A DNA stretch of 64,000 nucleotides from Helicostylum pulchrum (Eukaryota; Mucoromycota; Mucoromycetes; Mucorales; Mucoraceae): contig JAIXMO010000013.1 in NCBI GenBank assembly GCA_025677825.1, positions 124,001-188,000 of the forward strand, in the 5' to 3' direction. How positions within the stretch are numbered: position 1 is the stretch's first letter; every line of letters starts with the position of its first letter. Below, in pieces: positions 33,562 through 44,856 of the stretch. Made by a program: the position numbers and the translations under genes. The notes under the pieces are model-generated. The model saw nothing but the letters and a program-made list of their open reading frames with translations, searched no databases and was not told the origin of the DNA.

Positions 33562-34479
33562 GGTTTTTATATATATTTATTTCCCTTTTTATTAAAAAAA
33601 ATAGAAAGAAGAAAAATAAATAAACAAAAATAAAAAGAGGAAAAATAATGCCACGCACACTTGCAGTCATACCCTAATTTATAAATCGCTCAAACCGAAA
33701 AGGAAAGGGGATCGCTCAATTTATATTTATTTATACCCTTTTTGTTTATAATTTATAATTGCCTTTACTAAAAAGATAAAGTGTTTATAAGACCATATGG
33801 TAGTTCGATTACGTCAATAGTGGTAATACGGAGTTTTTTATACGAAGAAGAATCCAAGTTCAGTTTTGATCGCCGTCTTTTTTTTTGTAAAAGGGTTTCC
33901 TTCAATGATATCAACCTGTAGATTCGACAAAGTTATTGTACCCTCTCTCTCTTATCCATGTACGATTCTATTCGCACGGTCGATCCAAAGAAAAGTATGA
34001 CATTCTACTTTCGTTAATCATAAAAAAAAGGACTGGCGCATGAATTTTTTTGAAACAGTTCCTTGCATAAAACTATTCTTTTACAAGTTTACAGCTCTAG
34101 CCAATTTTGTTGCTACTCAGTCTCAAGCCAGGTTTACAAAATCAATCCCTGCTTTGTGAAGACCTGAGCCTGATCTCTTCAACATCAATTTGAATTCCTA
34201 TTCCTCCTCCTCCTCGGTACTCCTCCAGTACCAATTTATTACGTAATCTTTTGGTGCATCTCCAACAATAACAGGTACTTTACATATAAAAACGAGTTTT
34301 TTTAATAGCGTAAGTACGAGTAGGTGAGAAAGGAGGTTGTAATATAATATATTATAATGATTAAATAAACCCATCTTTTTATCATAATTAAATACCCTCC
34401 CTTTTTTTATCATAGTTAAATCGACCTATTTATTCCGTCCTTTTTTTTTTAAACAATGAATTCGTATAAAAGTAATTAA
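33562..34479. other. Intergenic
   Basis: AT-rich region upstream of the UBX gene. A minus-strand frame ending WYWRSTEEEEE (34198-34270) may be a gene relic. Nothing else supported. Confidence 0.35.
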
Positions 34480-35645
34480 ATGTCCATGTATTTCAAAAAG
34501 AGCTTCCTTATGATATGGCGGTGTCGATGCAAACGGATACTTGGAAAAAAATCCGTTAGAGGTGTAAATGGAGGTATACCAAGAATTTTCTAAAAAAAAA
34601 AAAAGAAGACTTCGTGATTGAAAATTTCGAAAGCTTCGACGTTATACACTGTTACAATTTTCTTGTTACTTTAACAACAAGACAGCAAGCAGAAAAAAAA
34701 ATCGAAGCTGTGATTACCAGCTTATGTGAAAATGAAAATTATAGTGTTTCTAAACATAACAAACATTTTCAAAACAAAAAGCCCCAAAAAAACTTCGGTT
34801 ATCGTAACTGGTTAAGAAATAGTTACATTCTTTCACCTTCGTAATAAGGACGACAAGCTCATAATCCCTCATTAGTTATTTTTACCAGCTTCCTCAAAAA
34901 ATCATTAAACGTCAATAACCTGTATCTTTCCTTTATCTTAATATATGAATAAATACAGAAGTCTAGATCATGAGTTTAGTAATATTAGTTTATTATTGGT
35001 TGTATGTTTTAAAATACGCTGCATAAGTATTCCTGGGGCCAGCGCCCCAAGTGTGGCTCAAGACGATCGAAACCCAAAATACAACAGAAGTACCTAAGCT
35101 CACGCTAATATTCCACGGTTCACCCTTTGAATCTCTTTAATTAGGTAAGATGATTGTTTTTGGTCAATCTGAAGTCATGTACTACGACTAAAAAATAAAT
35201 AAATAAGTATAGGTATTTTCGTATACCAGTGTGCGAAAAAAAAAATAGTACTGATAAAATAAGCGGTTTTTTACTTTACTTTTTTTATCAACGAATTGGC
35301 ATACAAGCAAAGTACCTTTTTGTATAGTATGTGTACATTCTTTCAAAAAGGATCCTTATTTGTTATGGTGGTGTCGGTGCAAACGGATACGGTTCGCTTA
35401 AAAAGTTAAAAAAAAAATCAAGTCGTCTGGTACTCTAAAAACATATTGAATGTTCTCAAGTCAAGAGTATTTAGGTAAAAGTATCATCGAAACCTATAAA
35501 TATAATTTCGTCGTTTTAACCTTCCTCCCTCTCTTTGTTAAGTATGTCCTTATGTATAAAGACTACATAAAACGTTTGAAGGGTGGTGGCTATTCAATCG
35601 TGGGATACGCTCTCAAGTCGCGGGGGGGGGGGGGGAGAACATGAA
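34480..35645 (+). pseudogene. Decayed fragments of a repeated gene family
   Basis: Two segments (about 34490-34547 and 35340-35395) share FQK-like leader bases and the coding-like stretch TATGGCGGTGTCGATGCAAA (Tyr-Gly-Gly-Val-Asp/Gly-Ala-Asn-Gly-Tyr). After the second, 35545-35620 reads YKDYIKRLKGGGYSIVGYA. Frames are broken throughout and a 14-base G run follows at 35622. They look like remnants of two copies of one protein family. From memory, SIVGYxRKS-type motifs belong to abundant Mucorales proteins, but I could not verify this. Confidence 0.4.
35622..35635 (+). repeat. Poly-G tract (14 G)
   Basis: Uninterrupted run of 14 G in AT-rich surroundings, directly after the decayed SIVGYA reading frame. 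A matching run of 14 C occurs at 37544-37557. Confidence 0.9.
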
Positions 35646-36119
35646 ACTGTTTGACGACGTGAACTCTCACTGAAAATGGCGAACCGTTAAAAAAAAAAAG
35701 ATATTTAGTGTGTACTTGTTCCCACTCTTTTAAAAAAGAAAAATAAGATATTTTAACAAAAAACTAAAGAGTATAGCGCTTCTTTACGTCAAAGCAAAAA
35801 GGTACTTATTATTTTACGCGTTCAATAATGTCGAACTATTTTTCTAATAAATAAATAAAAAATAGAGACGCGATGATCTAAAGCTACACAACTACTGGCA
35901 AGACCACAGGTAGAGCTAAAGTAATGTATAACAAGTAATAAATAAACAACTTGTACTTAAATAACATATTTTTAGTTTAATAATGTCAAAGAATTATTTT
36001 ATCCTTTGAGTCATACAAAACCCAACACCTATAAAGATCTTTATTATAAAACGTAAATAAAAAAAAGTTGTCATCCTATTTTAGGTGATTGCCACTTACG
36101 CTACCTATGTTTGAAGTTT

Positions 36120-37221
36120 ATCCAGAAATCATATTATTGATTTATCTGACAAAAGTTACAACTCTCAAGCAGATTTTTTGAAGCATGATGTTGTAGAAAA
36201 GATTTATAAAAAAACTGTACTACCTCGGGCCATTAAAAGTAAGCATTAGTTTAACATACATGTCATCTTATATACTAATTTTCTTTGTATGAAGAATAAA
36301 AAACAACAAGAGGACGTTAACCCACGTTTTAGACAGTATTAAGTCGATTATGTAGTCAAGTTCTGGGGACCTCTCTTGGAAAAAACTATTCTCAAATTCA
36401 GGGATTATTCCCTGGTACGTTGACTTATTGCATATTATATTATACACATATCTTACTTACCTTTTCGACTTTATTTAAGGGAGAGATACCAAACCAGACG
36501 TCATGAATAACAATGGTATCCACATGAAGATGGATTTTCGACGTGTTTCCATCACTGCTGCTGGCCCTCTTTCTGACAATGGTTTTGGGAGAGTTTTGCA
36601 AAATCTGTCTTCACACAAAAAATACTACCTTGACAAAAAGAAAAGTAACCATTGCCTCCAAAGAGGTACTTAATAATATCATCAAAAATACACAAATGAC
36701 AAACTACCAATCTGTACAAGTACCATTTGCAATAATGATGGGTTTCGAGTTCAACTTTGTTTTCTTTCTTTAAACTCTAAAAAGACGTATTTTACAGACA
36801 AGTTGAGCTCTCTTACCTTTCCCACAAACTTTGATAATTTCGAAGAAGATGTCAGTAGTCTTGTTCAGGGTCTGTTGAACCTTTTAGTAAGTAGATATAA
36901 AATCACCGTATATTTTGAATGGCATTAACACCTATATTATTTCATCCCCAGGACATGACTTTGCACCTAAAATCCCTGATAAATAGGGTCAAAAAGGGAA
37001 AGAGTATGGACAGCATTACCGATGGTAAATCACCTAGTAGAAATGGTCTGAAAGATATTATTTCGAAAGTTGTTTGGGATGCCTTTGACGCCGATGACAT
37101 CGTATATTATATCTCTGACTCTGATGGTAGTACCAATAATGACAAAGATGATGACGAAGATAACGAAGAAGAAGAAGAAGAAGAAGAAGAAGACGAAAAC
37201 GAAAACGAAAACGAAAACTAA
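36120..37221 (+). pseudogene. Frameshifted gene of a multi-copy family with acidic tail
   Basis: Coding-like exons with splice signals are still visible: DLSDKSYNSQADFLKHDV to 36238; KKQQEDVNPRFRQY with an in-frame TAA, then DYVVKFWGPLLEKTILKF (36300-36415); RDTKPDVMNNNGIHMKMDF (36482-36540); then a jump to another frame reading VTIASKEVLNNIIKNTQMTN (about 36640-36700); FPTNFDNFEEDVSSLVQGL; and after GTAAGT...CAG a last exon 36952-37221 ending in Asp/Glu and Asn/Glu repeats. At least one stop and one frameshift break it. From memory, KFWGP...GDT...K-type proteins are an abundant uncharacterised family in Mucorales. No function assigned. Confidence 0.55.
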
Positions 37222-37646
37222 GATTATCTTTCTTCTTTTTTTATTTTTATTTTCGATATTAAATAAATATTCCTATTGCACATGCTTCGACAAAAAATCC
37301 CTTGAAGCCTTTTTTATTTCGTGTCGAACGAATTGATTCTGAACCTTTGATACGTAACCTTAAAACTCTTCCAGAAACAAATTCCACATAAACCCCATCA
37401 TTGCTTAATAGCTGGTCTCTTTCCAATGTCTCGAAGCTAATGTTATAAAATCAAATATTCTTTTTAGTGAGTTGGCTTAAAGAATTAAGACGTGTTGTGT
37501 CAATGCGAATTTGCTTATTTGATATTTGGTTACACGCTTTTTGCCCCCCCCCCCCCCTCACGTGAATAGGACTGGGTTTAAGTGAGAACCTTTGTTTAGG
37601 TTTCTCTTTCTTTTTTTTTCTAAAACAAAAAATATACAATAAAAAA
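37222..37646. promoter_or_regulatory. Upstream region of the syntaxin-18 gene
   Basis: Holds a 14-base C run (37544-37557) followed directly by the palindrome TCACGTGA, a perfect E-box core for bHLH factors, about 80 bp before the start codon. T-rich leader follows. The regulatory role is inferred from position only. Confidence 0.4.
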
Positions 37647-38666
37647 ATGTCCAACATTACAATTGAATTTCGACATCTAGTTGAAAAGAAAGCAAAGACT
37701 ATACCTTCTAAACCCAACAAGAGACGTACAGAAAAGCACGATGAAAGTTCATACGATATTTTTACAAAGGAAGCGTATCGTATTTATCAACATATTAATA
37801 GTTTAAGGCGATTTTTGTTGACGATTCGACCCGTATACCTCAGTACTAACAATAGGCCATCTCGAGTTAATTCACGTTCTAATGAACCCGTACCAAAGGT
37901 TGGTACTGAAGGGGACTCATTGTTTGCTTTATTTTCTGGTAATATTCATAACCTCACAGACCGTGAACGCGATGAAATTGATTTTCAAGCCAAATTAATT
38001 ATTCGTCGATGTATTGATCGTATCAAGGAATTGGAAACATCTGAAAAGTTGAGACAACAACGTGAAGCAGCTAAACCAACACACATATTAGCACATCTCT
38101 TTAGTTCTGGTAATTCAGAAGATGTACTGTTTGTACATCGTAGTAGTATTACTTGGTTATTAAATCAACAATTGATGAAAGTATCTCAAATACAAAAGGA
38201 TCAACAAGAGATTCGTTTGATGCGTGAGATTGAAAAGAGTGAAAATCAACTTTCAAAGTCAATGTATAGTCATGTAGTAGCAGAAGCACAACCCGTACAA
38301 GATATACCAATGGAAGAAGAAAATGCTTTTGAACAGCAGCTATCGCAAGAGCAAGTTCAAATGCTTGAAAAAGAAAATTCAGTCATGTTGGAAGAATTAA
38401 ATAATACTTTAAATCAAGTAAAGAGTGCAGAAAAGGCATTACTAGAGATCTCTACACTTCAAACTCAATTAACAAACCATTTAGCTGTACAAACAGTTCA
38501 AACCGATAAATTATATGCCGATGCAATTGCAACAACAGATACAGTTGGACGAGGTAACATGCAATTGATGACTGCGAGAGAAAGAAATAGAAGTAGTCGA
38601 AAGTTTATGTTGATCTTCTTAATCGGTGCTAGTTTTGTATTGCTATTCTTGGATTGGTACTCATAA
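37647..38666 (+). CDS. UFE1: Syntaxin-18/Ufe1-type Qa-SNARE, 339 aa
   Basis: Intronless. Residues 1-90 include the N-terminal Sx18 segment (FTKEAYRIYQHINSLRRFLL). Residues about 110-170 are helical (DREREIDFQAKLIIRRC-like). The SNARE helix (about 245-310, EQVQMLEKENSVMLEEL onward) ends just before a C-terminal membrane anchor KFMLIFLIGASFVLLFLDWY. Such SNAREs act in Golgi-to-ER retrograde fusion with Sec20 and Use1. The architecture and the N-terminal Sx18 motif support this over other syntaxins. Expression context unknown; a TCACGTGA motif precedes it. Confidence 0.88.
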   Translation: MSNITIEFRHLVEKKAKTIPSKPNKRRTEKHDESSYDIFTKEAYRIYQHINSLRRFLLTIRPVYLSTNNRPSRVNSRSNEPVPKVGTEGDSLFALFSGNIHNLTDRERDEIDFQAKLIIRRCIDRIKELETSEKLRQQREAAKPTHILAHLFSSGNSEDVLFVHRSSITWLLNQQLMKVSQIQKDQQEIRLMREIEKSENQLSKSMYSHVVAEAQPVQDIPMEEENAFEQQLSQEQVQMLEKENSVMLEELNNTLNQVKSAEKALLEISTLQTQLTNHLAVQTVQTDKLYADAIATTDTVGRGNMQLMTARERNRSSRKFMLIFLIGASFVLLFLDWYS

Positions 38667-38999
38667 AGTAATAAAAAAAAAGGATTTTAGTACAATGTCA
38701 TAACTTGACTTTATATATAATGTAATGGAAAAAAGAAGAATATCATTTTTACTGGTGCGTACATAATGGTCTCCTATGCAGCCAGGCTTGAGGATTTTAT
38801 CGATTTGAGATTTTTTTAGCGTTTCGATAATAGGTCTGAAATACACCACAATACCTTTATTTGAGGCGTGAATAAATTTATAAGTGTATAATTTATGAAG
38901 AGATTGTATAAAAATATCTAGCCTGTAAAAGTGTATTATCAATTGATATTATTTAAATAAAGGGATAATCATCAAACTGATAGAGAGAGGATAATAAAA
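38667..38999. other. 3' flank of the syntaxin gene
   Basis: AT-rich; no gene or repeat boundary seen before about 39000, where similarity to repeat copy C begins. Confidence 0.4.
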
Positions 39000-41636
39000 T
39001 AAGCCTTACGACAAATCTAGACTTTAATGGAGCGCATATCAATAGTGAATCTTTAAAGAATTAACTAGGAAAAGTAATTAAATGCAGATCGTTTCTAATG
39101 AGTGACGAAAGATTAAAAAGGGAAGCAGTATAGTTTTTAAATGCATGTGGTATTCTAATAAATAGCTTTGCAATTTTTTAATAGTTAATGGTTCTATTGT
39201 TTGAACTTTTGAAAAAAAAAGATACACCGCATATTTTTCTGTACAATAACTTGGGTAAACTCAAGAACTATTGCAAGTATTACAATACATTATTTTTCTA
39301 TCGTTACTATCTTAAAAACGCGTCTTTTTAAGTAAAGGTTTAGAAGTAACTTCTAAAAATGGTCATTTTTCGGTGATCAAAATAAGATTTTTCATTGTAT
39401 GATTAAACATCAGGAAATAATTCTTTTTCCCAAGCTACTTAGTAAAAGGTAGTCTTTAGGATGTTGTATTTAATACCAAAATTAAAAACTGCACGCTGTT
39501 TTATATTTTTCTCGATTTTTTATTTTTTTCTTCAGTCGATTATTTTTGATGATTTTTGGTCATTTTGGTGGGTCAACCCCTTTTGTGTTTTTGAGGTTAT
39601 TTTGAAATTACTCCCAATCTAGTTTGCCGTTTTTTGTAGGCAAAAATTATGATAATATAAAACGCTTTTAGGCATTTAATACATCTAAAATTCCGTTTTT
39701 ACAAAAAATACTGACCGAGTAATCATTGTTTTAGACGTTTTTTTTTCCGCTTAAATTTGGGTAACAAGCGCGAAATAGGAAGTTTTAATCTCAGATTTGA
39801 AAAAATAGAAATTAAATATAATAAATCTATAGTTGTTTATGAATATAGTTGTCACATTTAGAAAAGTAAAATACAGAGAGTTATAATATATATCTAGGTT
39901 TATATTACATTAATAAATGTATAATAATAACAAAACTATTCACATTTATTATCAATTGTATTTATTTTATTATTAAAATTATTTATGTATATATTTATAA
40001 AACAGATTGGGAATTTATTTTATTCTTATTAACATAATTATAAATATTTTAGATTAAATAAAAAATACAATCTGTATTTATTTTTACAATGTTTATCATA
40101 TCCATTAATTAAAAGTTATTAACATAATAATAAATGAAATACAAATGCGTAATTATTAAAAACAGATTAGACATAATTTTGAAAACAAATGAGACAACAA
40201 AAACATATTAGACATATTTTTGAAAACAGATGATGCAAATTATTTATTGTAATTCTTTTGTATTTTATTAATCTTGTAATTATAAATATGTGTATTGATA
40301 AACATAAAATAAAATAAAACAGATTATGCGAATGATATAAAAACAAAATCAGATTAGACATTTATGAAAACAGATGAGGTATAATTATATTTATATTTTT
40401 GAAAACAGATCAGGCATAAATCGAAATCAAATAGGACATATAAATAAAAACAAATTAAGTAAAATATAAATCAAGATATATTATAAATAATAATGGAATG
40501 AAAAAAGAAAGTGTCTTAGGATGTCAATTTATTGACAGGATTCTTAAGATGAATTTTTGAATGAAATGGAAATATTTTATTAATCTATAATATAATTATA
40601 ACATTTAATAAAAAAGCATTTTCAGATGAATAAATTATTATTCTTATAATTATAAATAAAGTTTATCATTGTTTCTGATGTTTATGAAATCTAAATATGA
40701 TTGCGATGGAACATACGAAAAGACGAGAATTAGATGAAAAATAAAACTTACTGAATATATATTAATGAAGAATTACAAAATTGTGATAATTTATTATAAT
40801 AAATATAATAATAATTTCTTAATTCAGATGTATTTTGATGTTGGTGTATTCTTCATCTAAAATTGTTTTTTATGTATTTTCTGGGTTTTAAATAATTGTT
40901 CGTGTAACTTACTATTCCACCTCTCTAGCCTAAATTTGAGTTAAGCGGTCCTTAAAATATTGATTCCTTTAAAGCGCGTTTTCTCGCTCAATTTTGGATG
41001 TAGCACTTTTATTTATAAACATCTAACATATAGTTTTTAAATATCTACATTCGGTGCTATAACCAAGCACGGTAGTAAAAAACTATATTTTATGTAATCG
41101 TGAAGCTCTGAAAATGGTTACACGATGTTACACTAAAAAAGTGGATTTTTTTACCCAAAAAAAAAAACGTCTAAAACAGCGATTACTCTTTCAGTTTTTT
41201 CATTAAAGGTATGATTTAAAATGGATTAGAAGCTTCTAAACAAGACAAACATTATGCATGGTTTTTCCACAAAGATAAGAAAATTGGATCCGGAGTAATT
41301 GTAAAAAACCACAAAACCACAAAAAGGGTTGACCCCCAAAAATGAAAATCGAAAAAAAAAAACAAAAAAGCTTGTTTTTATTTTTTTATCAAAGATATAG
41401 TTAAAAAAACTATTTTTTATTAAAAAATATGGGTCCAAAAAGCGTTTCCTGTCGCTTTAAAAAATAAAAACCAATATATATTATAACTGCTAATTTAGAC
41501 AGTGATTTCTTATGTGAGCGATTATTTAAACTCAGGTATCTCAATGAGCTTTTTTTTTAGCTGTGATTATCCACTATTCGATATAACGGCGTATTTCTTC
41601 CAGATTTCGGCCAACCCTTAAATAGGGTCACTACTG
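39000..41636 (-). repeat. Foldback/TIR repeat family, copy A (with nested insertion)
   Basis: Near-identical, inverted relative to copy B (60237-61540). 39300-39759 matches 60933-61375 reversed, and 40939-41470 matches 60410-60924 reversed. The end at 41636 reads ...CACTACTG followed by TA. Two inverted arms inside the element (about 39569-39750 and 41151-41336) share TGGGTCAACCCCTTTTGTG, so the unit can fold back. No coding capacity. It is split by a 1,171-bp insertion at 39760-40930. Confidence 0.85.
39760..40930. mobile_element. Non-coding insertion with 8-bp target duplication
   Basis: 1,171-bp AT-rich element flanked by exact TAAATTTG repeats (39752-39759 and 40931-40938). Copy B of the host repeat contains the uninterrupted site with a single TAAATTTG (60925-60932, reversed). 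Ends GGTAACAAGCGCGAAATAGG and, reversed, GGCTAGAGAGGTGGAATAGT form imperfect terminal inverted repeats. The interior has degenerate tandem units around AAAACAGATTAGACAT (about 40150-40450) and no reading frame. The 8-bp duplication fits hAT- or P-like elements, but the class is unproven. Confidence 0.75.
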
Positions 41637-42033
41637 TATTTGTTGTCAAAGACACAAATTTGATTATGTGAAAAATGCCAATTGGGATACATATTCAAAA
41701 GCGCGAGCTAATTTTTTTTAAAAAAAAATTTCAATTAGTACCGAACACACAGTAAAAGTGTACCGTTTCAGACGCTCAAAGATAATGGAAATAAGCTCAT
41801 TTCCAAACGGCTATCCTGTTGAAACGCCCGTAAGACAAAGACGATTGTTTTACGCTTCATAACCTTTCATTCTGTTCCTTTCTTAAAGTAATATCAACTG
41901 TTTTTATTTTGGGAATTTAGGTTACTCCAGCATTCTTACTGGCTAAAATCCTGTTTACTTCAAGAAGAAAAAAATTAAATAAAAAACGCGCCTTTCTTTA
42001 TTTTGTTTATTTTCAAAAGAGTAGATTATTGAA
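41637..42033. other. Intergenic upstream of the SSX2IP-like gene
   Basis: AT-rich sequence between the TIR of copy A and the next start codon. No feature beyond leader-like A/T runs. Confidence 0.4.
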
Positions 42034-44020
42034 ATGGACTCTTTTGAAAGTTCACCGGTATTTGATATACGGTAAACAGCTACAAAAAAGAAACTCCAAA
42101 ATACATAACTAAAACAAGCTTACTATAGATCTTTTGATGATCCTACACAAAACCATGAAGCTGAACAGTAAGTATACAACAACAACAAAGAAAATAAGCC
42201 TTTTATATATTAATTCAAAAAGTGTAGATTTTGTACAACTGATTCACTAGAAGCTTCGTCTAATTATATCAATATTTTACTCACGAGTTATGGATACCCA
42301 GTACCACTTGTATTCAATTCAACACAACCTGAAGACAAGTGTAAAATAGTCAATTGTCTTTATTCTTTACTTAGTGATCGAAAAGTAAGATAAAACAATT
42401 ACCCCTTTCAACATTTTGTTTACCATTGTAATTACTAGAATGACGCAAATGAAAAACAAGAATTTATATACACAATTAATGAACTCCAAAAGAAACAAAA
42501 TGAATTAGAAGGTCAAATTGTAAGTTTTCGAGTGTGTCGCGAATCACAACCTTTATATATATATATTGATTGATTATTTTTTTGGGGGACGTAGGTTCAA
42601 TTAAAGCGTGAAAATAATACCAAAGAACAAAGTAACGTTGAAATTCGATCTAAATACGAGTAAGAATTGGGGTTTTTTGTGTTGAATAACATTGGTATTA
42701 ACTTTTTTTAAAAATAGAGCAAACGAGGTTAGTTTCAAGCGACATTTATTACAGAATTCACGCATGAAAGAAGAAATATCAAAGATCAAAAACAGTATGC
42801 AGTATATGAAGACACAGTATGCTGTAAGTTTTAAATGCTTTGTATACCCCCATCGATTTGTTGGCTAACCACATAAAATAGCACGAGACCAGTAGACACG
42901 AACAAGAATTAGCGAAGACCCAAGACCGACTTCTGAAATGTATGAATCATCACTATAAAACCAGAATTGCTTCACTCGATATAAATACACAACTTGCTGT
43001 CATGGCACCTACTGCAGCCGATACAGATGAGGTTATCCTAGTAAATATAATTCCTTTGGTATGTATGTTTATACACAACTAAAATCTTATTTATAGATTC
43101 GTAAAAAGTATGATGATTTATTGTTACAAGTCAGTAATCGAGAAAGGGAATCTAGGTTGGAAAATGAGGATTTACGGATATGCGTTGTCAACTTGTACAC
43201 CAGCGTGCGTAGATTACTAGAGGAACAAATGGCCCAATTTGATAATCATGAAAAGGGAACGAAAGCACGAGATGTCTACGACGAAACCGCTAAATTTCGT
43301 CTACCTATGCAATGCGGAGGTAAAGAAGCGATACAGATGGTAGATAGTCTGCTGGCCAGATTGAAAGAAGAGTGGAATAAACAAATACTGGAGAGACCCG
43401 AGGCATATACAGAGCAAGACATGCAGGCAAAGGAAGAGACAATACAATCATTAGAGAACGAATTGGATGAGTTAACGCAAGAGATGAATGATTTAAATCA
43501 ACAATGCCACGACAAATTAGAAATATATCAACGTTTTGAAAAAGGTGGGTTCTTTGATACATTATATCCCAACCCACAAAGTGCATATATTTCAGAGTAA
43601 GTGTACAAAGTATATTCGTTTGTTAGTTTTTTTTTTTTTTTTTTACTAACGAAAACATAGTAATGAGGATATAGTGGACGAAGATGATTCGTATCAATAT
43701 CAATTACTGAAAAAGAAGGTAATGCAGGATCAAAAGAGAGTTACTAGATCAGCGATTGAGTTGGGACAACAAAGAGCTGAATTAGAAGCTGAACGTTGGG
43801 CATTTCAAGAAATGAAACGAGAAATTGAATTACAAGAGATATTAAAAGAACCGTAAGTAGCAGTAATATTTGTTTTTTTTAAAATAGTGTATTCAATTCT
43901 CTTTTTTTTTCTAGGCCATCGTCTACTCCTGTTCGTGGATCTAGTGTAAATTTCGATAGACCTGAAAGAGCACGTAAACGATTAAAATCTTGGTTAGGAT
44001 CAGCCCCTTCTAGTAATTAA
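42034..44020 (+). CDS. ADIP-family coiled-coil protein (SSX2IP/Msd1-like)
   Basis: About ten exons, beginning MDSFESSPVFDIRSFDDPTQ (42034-42071, 42129-42167, 42228-42384 and so on). After a short leader come FCTTDSLEASSNYINILL and GYPVPLVFN, the conserved N-terminal block of the afadin/alpha-actinin-binding (ADIP) family, followed by long charged coiled coil (NELQKKQNELEGQ, SRHEQELAKTQDRLLK, EETIQSLENELDELTQEM). The C-terminus is basic and Ser-rich (RKRLKSWLGSAPSSN). SSX2IP in animals and Msd1 in fission yeast anchor microtubule minus ends at centrosomes or spindle pole bodies with WDR8. A spindle-pole role is inferred from the family. Confidence 0.85.
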
Positions 44021-44237
44021 AATAACCGTAATAAATCCCTTCCCCCTCCTCCTCCTTTTATCATAGTATGTAATATGCAGTAAACACATAGAAAAGAGAA
44101 AAAAAACATAAAGCATAGAGGTAGTAGGTTTTTTTTTATTGTCATTTTTTGTTTTGTGTGGGGATAAAAAGAGACTTGTTGAAAAATTGCAGGTCCAAAA
44201 GCTTTCTCCTTTTCTACAACAACAAAAAAAAAAATCT

Positions 44238-44651
44238 TTAACGGAGACGACGAGCTTCACGTTCGGATTCCAAGAGACAGAGGATATCGTTCTCACGAAC
44301 GGGACCCTTGACGTTACGGATAATGGAACGGTTAGTATCATCCATGAATTCAACACGGACTTGAGTGACACCACCACGAGAACCGGTACGGCCGAGAACC
44401 TTTGTAACTCTAGCGAGCTTGACGGGGGTCTTGTTAGAGGAAGAGTCCTATTTTTTTAACCAATTAATACTGACATTTTTTAAAAAAAAGGTAATAAAAC
44501 ATCATTCCAAAGCAACATGTAGAAAGTGTGTAAATCGTTTTTTTTTTCGGTGTATCGGGTGTTTTTTTTTCATCTTATTTCATCCATTCATCATATTTCT
44601 ACATGTTGATTCGAATCTATTTTATTCTACCATGGCTACATCACTTACCAT
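44238..44651 (-). CDS. RPS28: 40S ribosomal protein eS28, 70 aa
   Basis: Exon 2 (44447-44238) encodes [51 protein letters not shown], and ends SEREARRLR with TAA, the invariant eS28 C-terminus. The start Met lies alone on the first coding exon: ATG at 44651-44649 is immediately followed by GTAAGT, and the 201-nt intron ends TAG before GAC. The codons are GC-rich, as in highly expressed genes. The gene converges with the SSX2IP-like gene (217 bp apart). Confidence 0.93.
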
Positions 44652-44856
44652 GTCTACAATCGATAAGAAAAGGGAGGATTTGCTTTGGTACACACTTGAT
44701 GACTCCTTTTGTTTTCTTTTTTTTTTTTTTGGTGAAAAAAAAATCTAGTTATTGAATTCCGGGCCGTGCAATACCCGGACAAAAAATACATGAGCCACAC
44801 TTAAGACACAACACACGCATACACAACACATACAAACAAAAAAATAAATTAATATT

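Noticed and set aside
37070..37336. Lys/Thr-rich frame over the acidic tail
   Set aside because: Frame-shifted reading of the Asp/Glu repeat in the pseudogene's last exon.
40150..40450. CRISPR-like array of AAAACAGAT repeats
   Set aside because: Repeats are degenerate with irregular spacing, the host is a fungus and no cas-like genes occur.
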